Below are positions 1 to 9,009 of a stretch of DNA of 48,487 nt, one piece after another. Within the stretch, counting starts at the first letter, position 1, and every line of letters starts with the position of its first letter. Below the pieces are notes generated by a model that saw only the letters and a list, made by a program, of their open reading frames with translations, was not told the origin of the DNA and did no database searches. This DNA is from Pseudomonas sp. (GTDB lineage: Bacteria > Pseudomonadota > Gammaproteobacteria > Pseudomonadales > Pseudomonadaceae), in assembly GCA_030699825.1 (NCBI GenBank), contig JAUYKV010000069.1, positions 72,421 through 120,907 of the forward strand. The letters run 5' to 3'. The position numbers and the translations under genes were made by a program.

Positions 1-269
1 TTGAAGGCGTAGTCCAGCCGGCCGTAGGCGGCGACCGTGGCATCCATCAACGCCTTGACCTCGGCATCGCGGGTCACGTCGCAACGCACGAAGATGGCTT
101 GACCGCCGGCTGCACGGATCAGCTCGACGGTGCCCTCGCCGCCGGCCACGTCGACATCGGAAACCACTACCTTGAGGCCTTCGTTGGCGAAAGCCAGGGC
201 CGTCGCCCGGCCGATACCGGCAGCGCCGCCGGTGACCAGGGCAACCTGGCCGGAAAAGCTCAAACTCAT
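1..269 (-). CDS. SDR-family NAD(P)-dependent dehydrogenase, N-terminal part (truncated by window edge)
   Basis: The reverse strand begins MSLSFSGQVALVTGGAAGIG, the first beta-strand and glycine-rich TGxxxGIG cofactor loop of the classical short-chain dehydrogenase family. A VVVSDVD segment (end of beta-2, its acidic residue suggesting NAD preference) and a CDVT segment (the conserved Asp of beta-3) follow. Only about 89 residues are present, so the NNAG and YxxxK catalytic motifs lie outside the window and the substrate cannot be deduced. The ATG is preceded by a purine-rich AAGGAGT-like stretch on hand reading of the complementary strand (CTCCTTGTGAGGACACC region), which supports the start. 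The gene is divergent from the CurA-type oxidoreductase, with about 225 bp between them. Family assignment is secure; the specific role is unknown. Confidence 0.9.
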   Translation of the reverse strand, partial: MSLSFSGQVALVTGGAAGIGRATALAFANEGLKVVVSDVDVAGGEGTVELIRAAGGQAIFVRCDVTRDAEVKALMDATVAAYGRLDYAF

Positions 270-494
270 CTGGGTGTCCTCACAAGGAGTGTAAATCAGC
301 CTGCAGTCTAGTCAGGCCGATAAGCAGGATGGCAGCACTATCAGAACAGCGGTTATGGCTTCATGCAAAATAATGATTAACCCACCACCGCGCCATCACC
401 CGAATGGATCGCCAGCCATTCGGCTCCAGGGCAAACCTTGCCCATCGGCCCAGCAGGGGCTATCACCAGTCTTTCCGTTCAATGAGTACCGACC

Positions 495-1502
495 ATGACT
501 GCCAGCCTCAACCGCCAATTCCTCCTCGCCCAACGCCCCGTCGGCCTGCCCAGCCGCGACACCTTCAGCTATGTGGAAACCCCGCTCGGCGAGCCCGGCC
601 CCGGACAGATCCTGGTCAAGAACCTCTACCTGTCCCTCGACCCGGCCATGCGCGGCTGGATGAACGATGCCAGGTCCTATATCCCGCCGGTCGGCATCGG
701 CGAAGTGATGCGCGCCCTCGGCGTCGGTGAAGTGGTCGCCTCGCAGCACCCCGATTTCGCCGTCGGCGACCATGTCAACGGCGCCCTCGGCGTGCAGGAT
801 TACTTCCTCGGCGAACCCAGGGGCTTCTACAAGGTCGACGCCAAGCGCGCCCCCTTGCCGCTGTACCTCTCGGCCCTGGGCATGACCGGCATGACTGCCT
901 ACTTCGCCCTGCTCGATGTCGGCGCGCCCAAGGCCGGCGAAACCGTGGTGATCTCCGGCGCCGCTGGCGCGGTCGGCAGCATCGCCGGGCAGATCGCCAA
1001 ACTCAAGGGCTGCCGCGTGGTCGGTATCGCCGGTGGCGCCGACAAGTGCAAGTTCCTGGTCGACGAACTGGGCTTCGACGGCGCCATCGACTACAAGAAT
1101 GAAGACCTGCACGCCGCGCTGAAACGCGAGTGCCCGAAAGGCGTGGACGTGTATTTCGACAACGTCGGCGGCGACATTCTCGATGCCGTGCTCACCCGCC
1201 TGGCCTTCAAGGCACGGGTGGTGATCTGCGGTGCCATCAGCCAGTACAACAACAAGGAAGCGGTCAAGGGCCCGGCCAACTACCTGAACCTGCTGGTCAA
1301 CAGCGCGCGCATGGAAGGCATGGTGGTGATGACCTACGCTCCGCGCTTCGCCGAGGCAGCCCAGGAAATGGCGGGCTGGATGGCTAGCGGCAAGCTGAAG
1401 TCCAAAGAAGACATCGTCAGCGACCTGACCACCTTCCCGGAAACCCTGCTCAAGCTGTTCAGCGGCGAGAACTTCGGCAAGCTGGTGCTCAAGGTCAGCT
1501 AA
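495..1502 (+). CDS. NADP-dependent medium-chain oxidoreductase, CurA/YncB type
   Basis: A 335-residue zinc-independent medium-chain dehydrogenase/reductase. The N-terminal GroES-like half includes NLYLSLDPAMRGWMND, a signature of the CurA / leukotriene B4 12-hydroxydehydrogenase branch. The Rossmann half carries the nucleotide loop SGAAGAVGSIAGQIAKLKG and then VYFDNVGGDILDAVL. The zinc-binding cysteines of alcohol dehydrogenases are absent. Family members reduce the double bond of alpha,beta-unsaturated ketones and aldehydes with NADPH in the cytoplasm; curcumin, quinone and alkenal substrates are known for relatives, but none can be chosen here. The length equals the family norm. It appears monocistronic: the next gene is on the other strand and two palindromic repeats follow it. 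Confidence 0.92.
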   Translation: MTASLNRQFLLAQRPVGLPSRDTFSYVETPLGEPGPGQILVKNLYLSLDPAMRGWMNDARSYIPPVGIGEVMRALGVGEVVASQHPDFAVGDHVNGALGVQDYFLGEPRGFYKVDAKRAPLPLYLSALGMTGMTAYFALLDVGAPKAGETVVISGAAGAVGSIAGQIAKLKGCRVVGIAGGADKCKFLVDELGFDGAIDYKNEDLHAALKRECPKGVDVYFDNVGGDILDAVLTRLAFKARVVICGAISQYNNKEAVKGPANYLNLLVNSARMEGMVVMTYAPRFAEAAQEMAGWMASGKLKSKEDIVSDLTTFPETLLKLFSGENFGKLVLKVS

Positions 1503-1532
1503 GCTCGCCGGACGTACAGGGGTCTGGCTTTT

Positions 1533-1602
1533 GTGGGAGGGGCTTCAGCCGCGATGCTTGCACTGTCGCGGCTAAAGCGGAACGCCGCCCGACCCCTCCC
1601 AC
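1533..1602. repeat. REP-like palindromic element (GTGGGAGGGG family)
   Basis: Outer arms GTGGGAGGGGC and its complement CCCCTCCCAC enclose a second inverted pair built on GCGGCTAAAGCGG / TTCAGCCGCGATGC. The same family recurs at 21800-21876, inside the element at 15452-15617, and in related form at 38915-38999. It lies just after the CurA-type gene, where such elements often act as transcript ends. Confidence 0.8.
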
Positions 1603-1637
1603 AGGCACTGCCGCCGCCATCTCACCTTGCAAAACCC

Positions 1638-1710
1638 GTAGCCCGGATAAGCCCTGGCGCAATCCGGGACCGCGATGGCCCCGGATTGCGCTGGCGCTTA
1701 TTCGGGCTAC
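1638..1710. repeat. GTAGCCCGGATAAGC palindromic repeat
   Basis: A 73-bp imperfect palindrome starting GTAGCCCGGATAAGC and ending GCTTATTCGGGCTAC, with inner arms GGCGCAATCCGGG / CCGGATTGCGC. A second full copy is at 43137-43207 and a half copy at 23843-23880. It ends ten bases before the stop of the convergent RND gene, so it may form the shared 3' hairpin of both convergent transcripts. Confidence 0.8.
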
Positions 1711-1719
1711 CTTCGTTCG

Positions 1720-4700
1720 CTACCCCGCTAGCAATTGCTCTTCTTGCTGTTTGATCGGCCGCCAGCGGCGCAGCAGCATATACAGCGTTGGAATGACAAA
1801 CAGGGTGAAGAAGGTACCGACCAGCAGGCCGCCGACGATCACCAGGCCGATCTGCTGGCGGCTTTCGGCGCCAGCGCCGCTGGCGATCGCCAAGGGCAAG
1901 GAACCCAGGACCATGGCCCCGGTGGTCATCAGGATCGGACGCAGACGCTGCACCGATGCATCTATCACCGCGCCGCGCAGTTCATGGCCCTGACGCAGCA
2001 GCACGTTGGCGAATTCGACGATCAGAATGCCGTGCTTGGTGATCAGGCCGATCAGGGTCACCAGGCCGATCTGCGAGTAGATATTCAGGGTGCCGCCGAA
2101 CAGGGTCAGCGCCAGCAGGGCGCCGGCCATCGACAACGGCACGCTGAACAGGATGATCAGCGGATCGCTGAAACTCTCGAACTGCGCCGCTAGCACCAGG
2201 AAGATAAAGCCCAGGGCCAGGGCGAAGATCAGCGCGATACCGGCGCCGGACTCCTTGAAGTCACGCGAGGTACCGGTGAAGTCGTACTGGGTTTCCGGCG
2301 GGAATACCGTGCGCGCGGCGCTTTCCAGGTAGTCCAGGGCTTCGCCCAGGGTGTAGCCGGCACCGACGTTGGCGCTCACGGTCACTGCTCGCAGCTGGTT
2401 GAAGTGGTTGAGCTCGCGCGGGGCCACGGTCTCGCGCACCTCGATCAGATTGGACAGCTGCACCATGCCGCCGTCGCGGCCGCGCACATAGACGCGGTCG
2501 AGATCCTGCGGGTTGCTGCGGTCGACGTCCTGCAACTGCACCATCACGTCGTACTGCTCACCGTTCTGCTTGAAGCGGGTCACCTGGCGGCTGCCGAACA
2601 GGCTTTCCAGGCTGCGGCCGATGGTCGCCACGTCGCTGCCGACCGCCACCGCCTGTTCACGGTTGATCGTCACCTTGAGCTGCGGCGCGTTCAACTTGAG
2701 GTCGCTGTCCAGGCTTTCCAGACCGGGATAGTCACGCAGGCCGTCCAACAGCTCATCGACGTAGTCCTGCAACTCGGCAAATTCCATCGAGGAGCGGATC
2801 ACGAAGTTGACCGGCTGATTGCGCGCGCTCTGCCCCAGCGGCGGCCGGTTGACCGGAAAGGCCCGCACCCCGGCGATTTCCTGGAACTTGGGCAGCAACT
2901 CGTTGCGGATCTCGAACTGGCTGCGCGAGCGATCACCCCAGTCTTCCAGCTTCATGAAGGAAATACCCTGGGCCACGGTGGGGAAACCGGCGATCACCAT
3001 GTAGCGATTGGTCTCCGGGATGCTCTCGTAGGCCGCCTCGATTTCCCGCGCATAACGCCCGGTGTAGCCGATGGTGGCGCCGTCCGGGCCGTTGAACACG
3101 CCGATGATGGTGCTGGTGTCTTCGGTGGGCGCCAGTTCCGACTTCAAGCCGGCGAACAGCAGCAGGCAGGCCAGCAGGGCCAGCACCAGCACCCCCAGCA
3201 CCAGCCACCAGGCGGCCAGGGCGCGAGTCAGCAAGCGCTTGTAGCCATGGGTCAGGGCGCTGAGAAAATCCTCGATCAGGTTGTACAGGCGGTTGTGCCG
3301 CTCGCCGGCCCGATGCGGCTTGAGCAGCACCGCACACATCATCGGAGTCAGGGTCAGGGCAACGAAACCCGAGACCAGCACGGCGCCAGCCAGGGTCCAG
3401 GCGAACTCGGTGAACAGCTTGCCGGTGCTGCCCTGCATGAAACCAATGGGGGCGAACACTGCGGCCAGGGTCAGGGTCATGGCGATCACCGCGAAGGCGA
3501 TCTCGCGGCTGCCCTTGAGCGCCGCCTGCACCGGGGCCATGCCCTCTTCGATATGCCGGTGGATGTTCTCCAGCATGACGATGGCGTCGTCCACCACCAG
3601 ACCGATCGCCAGCACCATGGCCAGCAGGGTCAGGGTATTGATGGTGAAGCCCATCAGGCTCATCAGGGCGAAGGCGCCGATCAGCGACACCGGGATGGTC
3701 ACCAGCGGAATCAGGGTGGCGCGCAGCGAACGCAGGAAGATGAAGATGATCAGGATGACCAGCGCCACCGCTTCCCAGATGGTGATGAAGACGTTGTCGA
3801 TCGACTCGCGAATGAACAGCGAGCTGTCGTGTGCCACCACCAGGTGCATACCCTCCGGCAGCAGGGTACGCACCTCCGGCAAGGCTGCAGCCAGGCCGTC
3901 GGAGATATCCAGCGGGTTGGCCGTGGCCTGCTTGATCACCCCCATGGACACCGCCGGGCGGCCCTTGTAACGCACGATGCTGCGCTCGCTCTGCGCGCCG
4001 ATTTCGGCATAGCCGACATCGGCCAGGCGCAGCAGATAGCCTTGCGAGTCATCGAGAATCAGCTGATTGAATTGCTGCGGGGTATTCAGGTCGGTTTCCG
4101 AGAGCACGGTGAATTCGCGCTCTTGCGACTCGATGCGCCCGGCGGGGATCTCGACGTTCTGTCGGCGCAGGGCGTCTTCGACGTCCTGCGCCGTGAGGTT
4201 GTGCGCGGCGAGTTTTTCCGGGTCGAGCCAGATGCGCATGGCCAGGGTGCGGCCGCCGCGGATCTGTACCTCGGCGACGCCGGGGATGGTCTGCAGGCGG
4301 TCCTTGATCACCCGTTCCAGCACATCGGTGATCTCCATGGCGTTGTAGCGCTCGCTGTAGGACGCCAGCCAGATCACCGGCTGGGCATCGGCCTCGATCT
4401 TCTGCACGATCGGCTCGGCGATCTCGTCCGGCAGCAGCCCACGCACCCGGCCGAGCCGGTCGCGCACGTCGTTGGCCGCTTCGTCGCTGTTGGCGCCCAG
4501 CTTGAACTGGGCCGTGATCTGGGTGTTTTCCGAACGACTGATGGAACTGACGAAATCCAGCCCCTCGATGCCCGAGAGCACATCCTCGATCGGCTGGGCG
4601 ACCTGGGACTCCATGATTTCCGGACTGGCCCCTGGATAGCCGACGTTGACCGTGACGATCGGCACATCGATGTTCGGGTACTCGCGCACACTCAGGCGCT

Positions 4701-4788
4701 GATAGGCCATCAGACCGAGCAGCACCACGATCAGCGACAGCACGGTGGCGAACACCGGCCGGCGGATGCAGATGTCCGACAGCGTCAT
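1720..4788 (-). CDS. RND efflux transporter, inner-membrane pump (HAE1/AcrB family)
   Basis: About 1022 residues, the usual size of an HAE1 pump. It begins MTLSDICIRRPVFATVLSLI, typical of the family's first helix, followed by the large periplasmic loop, and the TM4 proton-relay pair in AIGLVVDDAIVMLENI (about residues 399-400). The second half repeats the architecture. It uses the proton gradient to export drugs, dyes or lipophilic compounds through a tripartite complex. The ATG chosen overlaps the adaptor gene's stop as ATGA, so the two are translationally coupled; an in-frame start 24 codons upstream would lie inside the adaptor gene and lacks the family N-terminus. No outer-membrane channel gene is linked, so it probably borrows a TolC/OprM-type protein. 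Substrate unknown. Confidence 0.95.
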   Translation of the reverse strand: MTLSDICIRRPVFATVLSLIVVLLGLMAYQRLSVREYPNIDVPIVTVNVGYPGASPEIMESQVAQPIEDVLSGIEGLDFVSSISRSENTQITAQFKLGANSDEAANDVRDRLGRVRGLLPDEIAEPIVQKIEADAQPVIWLASYSERYNAMEITDVLERVIKDRLQTIPGVAEVQIRGGRTLAMRIWLDPEKLAAHNLTAQDVEDALRRQNVEIPAGRIESQEREFTVLSETDLNTPQQFNQLILDDSQGYLLRLADVGYAEIGAQSERSIVRYKGRPAVSMGVIKQATANPLDISDGLAAALPEVRTLLPEGMHLVVAHDSSLFIRESIDNVFITIWEAVALVILIIFIFLRSLRATLIPLVTIPVSLIGAFALMSLMGFTINTLTLLAMVLAIGLVVDDAIVMLENIHRHIEEGMAPVQAALKGSREIAFAVIAMTLTLAAVFAPIGFMQGSTGKLFTEFAWTLAGAVLVSGFVALTLTPMMCAVLLKPHRAGERHNRLYNLIEDFLSALTHGYKRLLTRALAAWWLVLGVLVLALLACLLLFAGLKSELAPTEDTSTIIGVFNGPDGATIGYTGRYAREIEAAYESIPETNRYMVIAGFPTVAQGISFMKLEDWGDRSRSQFEIRNELLPKFQEIAGVRAFPVNRPPLGQSARNQPVNFVIRSSMEFAELQDYVDELLDGLRDYPGLESLDSDLKLNAPQLKVTINREQAVAVGSDVATIGRSLESLFGSRQVTRFKQNGEQYDVMVQLQDVDRSNPQDLDRVYVRGRDGGMVQLSNLIEVRETVAPRELNHFNQLRAVTVSANVGAGYTLGEALDYLESAARTVFPPETQYDFTGTSRDFKESGAGIALIFALALGFIFLVLAAQFESFSDPLIILFSVPLSMAGALLALTLFGGTLNIYSQIGLVTLIGLITKHGILIVEFANVLLRQGHELRGAVIDASVQRLRPILMTTGAMVLGSLPLAIASGAGAESRQQIGLVIVGGLLVGTFFTLFVIPTLYMLLRRWRPIKQQEEQLLAG

Positions 4789-5831
4789 TGGCCGCTCTCC
4801 GTCGGGCGGGGCTCCACCACCTTGGTGCGCACCGCCATGCCCGCACGCACCTTCTGCCAACCGGCGCTGATCAGGGTTTCATCACCGACCAGGCCTTCGC
4901 GCACCTCCACCCTGCCGGCGCTACGCTTGCCCAGTTTGACCTCGCGCAGCTCGACCTTGCCGTCCACCACCAGGTTGACCAGCAGGCGCTCGCCGACCGG
5001 CATCACCGCCTCCTCGGGGATCACCAGGGCCTCGGGCCGTTCGGCGAGAATCACCGACACCTTGACGAACTGCCCGGGGTTCAGGCGCCCATCGGTATTG
5101 TCGATATGGGCGCGAATCGCCTGGCTGCGCCCGGCTTCATCCAGGCGCGGGTTGATGGCGTAGATCTCGCCGCTGAAGCGCTCGCCCGGATAGGCGTCGA
5201 GGCTGATCTCGATGCTCTGCTGCAGGCGAATCTGGCTGATCGCCTTCTGTGGAATGCGGAAGTCGACCTTGAGCGGATCGAGCACCTCCAGGTTGACGAT
5301 ATCCTGGCCCGCCTCCAAGTAGTCGCCCGGGCTGACATGGCGCAGGCCCAGGACCCCGTCGTGGGGTGCATGGATCCGGGCCTTGTCCAGGCGCGCCTGA
5401 GCCAACGCCAGGCTGGCGCGGGCGGCTTGCTGCTGGGCGCTGGCTTCATCCAGCGCCTGGGCATTGCTGGCGCCGCGCTTGAACAGCATCTGCGCGCGCT
5501 GATGATTTTTTTCCGCCAGATTCAGATTGGCCTGCGCCTGGGCCCGCTCGGCACGGGCAATCGCATCGTCCAGACTGAGCAACAAGGTTCCGGCCGCGAC
5601 GGCCTGGCCTTCGCGGAAATGCAAGGAGGCCAGACGTCCTTCGATTTCCGGACGGATCATCACCGACTCATCGGAGCGCAGCGAGCCAAAGGTAATCAGT
5701 TTGTCGCGCACCAAGGCCTTCTCCACCTGCACCACTTCGACCAGGGGACCTTCGGCCGCATGAGCCACTGGCCAAACGGCCGAGAGCAGCAACAGCGATG
5801 CCACGAATAGAGCGCGCGGACGGGCAGACAT
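4785..5831 (-). CDS. RND efflux periplasmic adaptor (membrane fusion protein)
   Basis: A 348-residue adaptor that joins the downstream pump to an outer-membrane channel. The N-terminus MSARPRALFVASLLLLSAVW ends in a signal-peptidase site near AHA-AEG. It then shows the half-lipoyl segment (EIEGRLASLHFREGQAV), a long helical hairpin rich in Ala/Gln/Arg (about residues 85-150), a second lipoyl half (IHAPHDGVLGLRHVSPGDYL), and the beta-barrel and membrane-proximal parts. An upstream TTG is in frame two codons earlier, but the GGGGG ribosome-binding run sits six bases before the ATG and directly abuts the TTG, so the ATG is preferred. There is no lipobox cysteine, so it is likely anchored by its pump rather than by lipid. 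Confidence 0.93.
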   Translation of the reverse strand: MSARPRALFVASLLLLSAVWPVAHAAEGPLVEVVQVEKALVRDKLITFGSLRSDESVMIRPEIEGRLASLHFREGQAVAAGTLLLSLDDAIARAERAQAQANLNLAEKNHQRAQMLFKRGASNAQALDEASAQQQAARASLALAQARLDKARIHAPHDGVLGLRHVSPGDYLEAGQDIVNLEVLDPLKVDFRIPQKAISQIRLQQSIEISLDAYPGERFSGEIYAINPRLDEAGRSQAIRAHIDNTDGRLNPGQFVKVSVILAERPEALVIPEEAVMPVGERLLVNLVVDGKVELREVKLGKRSAGRVEVREGLVGDETLISAGWQKVRAGMAVRTKVVEPRPTESGQ

Positions 5832-5918
5832 GGACAACCCCCAGTAATTCCATAGCGGCTGAGTCTAACGGCCTCGCCGCGCGCCTCAGCCGTTCGAGAT
5901 GTTTCCCGATATTTTTTA

Positions 5919-6109
5919 GGCTATGTACCAGTTGCATGTTGCAAAACTTGCGCTGACAGCACCTCAGGAGAGATGACCAGTAAAAAGGCAGACGCGTCTG
6001 TAGGAGCCAGCTTGCTGGCGATCCGGGCCAGCAAGCCATGCAACAGCATCGCCAGCAAGCTGGCTCCTACAGGGCATTGCTGCATGCAACACATAACGGG
6101 TACAGAGCC
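5919..6109. repeat. MITE-like element with terminal inverted repeats and nested REP
   Basis: The left end GGCTATGTACC..GTTGCATGTTGCA matches the complement of the right end (GGCTCTGTACCCGTTATGTG, then TTGCATGCA), with a small indel. Inside, 6000-6070 is a long REP palindrome, GTAGGAGCCAGCTTGCTGGC against its complement. T-runs sit outside both ends (TTTTTTA on the left, CTTTTTT on the right). Positions 15452-15617 hold a second element with the same termini. It fills the 296-bp gap between the efflux and ABC operons. Confidence 0.65.
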
Positions 6110-6127
6110 TTTTTTAACAGGCTGTCA

Positions 6128-6922
6128 CTACTGCCGCATACCGCGCCCGCTGACCAGCAAGCGGATGCACACGCCATACAACACGGCGGTGGCGATCAAC
6201 ATGAAGCCGATGGCGACCCCTATGCGAATATCCGACACCCCAAGGATGCCGTAGCGAAAGGCATTGACCATATGCAGCACCGGGTTGATCAGCGACAGGG
6301 TCTGCCAGAACGGCGGCAGCAGGCTGATCGAGTAGAACACCCCGCCCAGGTAAGTCAACGGGGTCAGGACGAAGGTCGGGATGATCGAGATGTCGTCGAA
6401 GTTGCGCGCGAACACCGCATTGATGAAGCCGCCCAGGGAGAAGATGGTCGCGGTCAGCAACACCACCAGCACGGTCACGCCGAGGTGATGCACCTGCAGG
6501 TGGGTGAAGAACAGCGACAGCAGAGTGACGATAAAACCCACCGCCAGGCCGCGCAGCACGCCGCCGGTTACGTAGCCGATGAGGATGATGTGCGGCGACA
6601 CCGGCGAGACCATCAGCTCCTCGATCGAGCGCTGGAACTTGCTGCCGAAGAAGCTCGATACCACGTTGCCGTAGGAGTTGGTGATCACCGACATCATGAT
6701 CAGCCCCGGCACTATGTATTCCATGTAGCTGAAGCCGCCCATGTCGCCGATCTGCCGGCCGATCAGGTTGCCGAAGATGACGAAGTACAGAACCATGGTG
6801 ATCGCCGGCGGCAGCAGGGTCTGCGGCCAGATACGGGTGAAGCGGCGGATCTCGCGGTAGACGATGGTGCGCAACGCCACCATGTTGGCAGCGAACTCGG
6901 AATTCACATAAGCCGTGCTCAT
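6128..6922 (-). CDS. ABC-2 type transporter permease
   Basis: A 264-residue membrane protein with about six hydrophobic helices and the ABC-2 C-terminal signature around NPVLHMVNAFRYGILGVSD. It closely fits the YadH-type permeases paired with the ATPase encoded immediately upstream. Its ATG overlaps the ATPase stop codon (ATGA), so the two form one translationally coupled operon. The pair would make a homodimeric exporter in the inner membrane; the cargo of this family is not established, and the sequence does not reveal it. The start MSTAYVNSEF was chosen because longer in-frame readings run backwards through the ATPase gene. Confidence 0.93.
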   Translation of the reverse strand: MSTAYVNSEFAANMVALRTIVYREIRRFTRIWPQTLLPPAITMVLYFVIFGNLIGRQIGDMGGFSYMEYIVPGLIMMSVITNSYGNVVSSFFGSKFQRSIEELMVSPVSPHIILIGYVTGGVLRGLAVGFIVTLLSLFFTHLQVHHLGVTVLVVLLTATIFSLGGFINAVFARNFDDISIIPTFVLTPLTYLGGVFYSISLLPPFWQTLSLINPVLHMVNAFRYGILGVSDIRIGVAIGFMLIATAVLYGVCIRLLVSGRGMRQ

Positions 6923-7851
6923 AACGCCTCCTTCGCCAGGTTCTTCTCGACCAGAGAGATGAACAGCTCTTCCAGGCGATTGGTCTTGTTGCGCAGGCTG
7001 AGCACCTCGATGTTCTGCAGCGCCAACTGGCGGAACAGCTCGGTAATGCCCTGGTTCTTGTCGATTTGCACTTCCAGGGTGTGATGGTCGAGCAGGTGCG
7101 CCGGATAGCCGATCAGCTGCGGCGGCACCAGCAGCGACTCCTTCAGGTCGAGCAGGAAGGTCTCTACGTGCAGCGTCTTCAGCAGCGCCTTCATGCTGGT
7201 GTTCTCGACGATGCGGCCGTGATCGATGATGCCGATGTTGCGGCACAACTGCTCGGCCTCCTCCAGGTAGTGGGTGGTGAGGATGATGGTGATGCCCTGC
7301 TGGTTGAGCTCGGTGAGAAAGCTCCACATCGAGCGGCGCAACTCGATGTCGACCCCGGCGGTCGGCTCATCGAGGATCAGCAGACGCGGCTGATGAACCA
7401 GGGCGCGGGCGATCATCAAGCGCCGCTTCATGCCGCCGGACAGCTCGCGCGAGGGCACATTGCGCTTGTCCCACAGCCCCAGCTGCTTGAGGTACTGCTC
7501 GGCACGCTCCTTGGCGATGCGCGCGGGAATCCCGTAATAACCGGCCTGGGTCACGACTATGTCGAAGACCTTCTCGAACTGGTTGAAGTTGAACTCCTGG
7601 GGCACCACGCCCAGGCAACGCTTGAGCGCCGCCGGCTGCTTGTCCAGGTCATGGCCGAACACGTTGACCGTGCCGCTGGTCTTGGTCACCAGGGTCGAGA
7701 GAATGCCAATGGTGGTGGATTTGCCGGCGCCATTGGGGCCGAGCAAGGCGAAAAAATCCCCTTCGGCGACATCCAGATCGATGCCATGCAGAGCCTGGAA
7801 GCCATTGCCGTAGGTTTTGCTCAACTGCCGGATGGACAGAGCAGTACTCAT
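6919..7851 (-). CDS. ABC transporter ATP-binding protein (ABC-2 exporter, YadG type)
   Basis: A 310-residue ATPase with Walker A GPNGAGKS (residues 38-45), signature LSGGMKRR, Walker B LLILDEPTAGVD and the H-switch in TTHYLEEAEQL. A C-terminal extension of about 80 residues ends in NLAKEAL. It powers the downstream permease. I chose the ATG giving MSTALSIRQLSKTYGNGFQA; a GTG five codons upstream is possible but has no ribosome-binding site, only a T-rich tract. The 264-bp gap upstream separates it from the divergent alkA gene and holds a short GC-rich inverted repeat (GCTGCGCCGCTC / GAGGCGCAGC) but no gene. Confidence 0.94.
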   Translation of the reverse strand: MSTALSIRQLSKTYGNGFQALHGIDLDVAEGDFFALLGPNGAGKSTTIGILSTLVTKTSGTVNVFGHDLDKQPAALKRCLGVVPQEFNFNQFEKVFDIVVTQAGYYGIPARIAKERAEQYLKQLGLWDKRNVPSRELSGGMKRRLMIARALVHQPRLLILDEPTAGVDIELRRSMWSFLTELNQQGITIILTTHYLEEAEQLCRNIGIIDHGRIVENTSMKALLKTLHVETFLLDLKESLLVPPQLIGYPAHLLDHHTLEVQIDKNQGITELFRQLALQNIEVLSLRNKTNRLEELFISLVEKNLAKEAL

Positions 7852-8115
7852 AAAAAATGCACGCACCTGTAAAAAAAGAAGAAATCAAAAGATGGGGGCT
7901 GCGCCGCTCACTACAAGGGCGAGGCGCAGCAAGTCTAGCGCCACAACGCCGCCAATCGCAGTGTTATCGAGAGAAATTGTCGGTTGCCGGCAAAACGACC
8001 GCGCACAAAAGCCAAGCGGCGGGCATGCCCCGCTACGGACTCGACTACGGGTACGGCGCCTTTTGAAAGTCAGTTTGGCGCAGACAAGTACGCGGCCCGG
8101 GGTTATCGTCCGGGC

Positions 8116-9003
8116 ATGAATAACGCCGCGCAAGCAACGCTGCTGTTGCCCTACCACGCCCCCTGGGAGTGGCAGCAGTTTCACGATCACTTCGCCCTGC
8201 GCGCCCTGACGGGGGTCGAACGGCTGGGCCGCGAACACTATTGCCGCAGCTTCCGGCTGGCCAACGTCAGCGGTTGGTTCAGGGTAAGCCCGCAGCCCGG
8301 ACAGAACTCCCTGGCCCTGAGCTACAGCACCTCGGCCATCCCCTGTCTGGCCGAATTGCAGCAGCGGGTGCGGCGCATGTTCGACCTGGATGCCGAACCG
8401 CAGCGCATCGCCAGGCATTTCGCCCAGGATCCCTACCTGGCCACGCTGGTCGCCCGCAATCCGGGCCTGCGCCTGCCGACGGCCTTCGACCCGTTCGAGC
8501 AGGCGGTGCGGGCCATCGTCGGTCAGCAGGTCACGGTAAAAGCCGCGGTAACCATCAGCGGGCGCCTGGTCATGCGTCTGGGCGAGCCTCTACCGGAGGC
8601 CGACGGCGCAGGTGTCGACCGCCTGTTCCCCAGCGCCGCGGCAATCGCCAGCGCCGACCTGGAGGGCATCGGCATGCCGGGTAAACGCGTACAGACGCTG
8701 CAGCACTTCGCCGGGCTGGTCGCCAGCGGCGCCTTGCACCTGGATCTGCGCCACGGCAGCGAAGCCCTGATCGAACGGCTTTGCGCCCTGCCCGGCATCG
8801 GCCCCTGGACCGCCGAATACATTGCCCTGCGCGCCTTCGGCGCAGTCGATGCCTTTCCCGCCAGCGACCTGGGCCTGCTCAAGGCGCCACTGTGGGGCGC
8901 CGACAGCATCGACGCCAGGCAACTCAAGGCCCGCGCCGAAGCCTGGCGACCGTGGCGCGCCTACGCCGCCGCCCACCTGTGGCACAACTATTCGCAGAGG
9001 TGA
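8116..9003 (+). CDS. alkA: DNA-3-methyladenine glycosylase II
   Basis: A 295-residue base-excision glycosylase. The N-terminal AlkA_N-like domain (about residues 10-115) is followed by the helix-hairpin-helix GPD domain, with hairpin LPGIGPWTAEYIALRAFG and the catalytic aspartate in FPASDLGLLK. The enzyme removes 3-methyladenine, 7-methylguanine and similar alkylated bases from DNA. It is six bases upstream of ogt, so the two repair enzymes are made together. Longer in-frame reading upstream is low-complexity and lacks homology-like features, so the ATG giving MNNAAQATLLLPYHAPWEW is used. There is no fused Ada domain, so this is the stand-alone form. Confidence 0.93.
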   Translation: MNNAAQATLLLPYHAPWEWQQFHDHFALRALTGVERLGREHYCRSFRLANVSGWFRVSPQPGQNSLALSYSTSAIPCLAELQQRVRRMFDLDAEPQRIARHFAQDPYLATLVARNPGLRLPTAFDPFEQAVRAIVGQQVTVKAAVTISGRLVMRLGEPLPEADGAGVDRLFPSAAAIASADLEGIGMPGKRVQTLQHFAGLVASGALHLDLRHGSEALIERLCALPGIGPWTAEYIALRAFGAVDAFPASDLGLLKAPLWGADSIDARQLKARAEAWRPWRAYAAAHLWHNYSQR

Positions 9004-9009
9004 ATAAGC

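Noticed and set aside
2404..5163. A 919-codon open frame antisense to the RND pump and adaptor genes
   Set aside because: High-GC coding DNA commonly leaves long open antisense frames. The translation is His/Gln/Asp-rich low-complexity, has no domain I recognise, and the opposite strand encodes clear efflux proteins.
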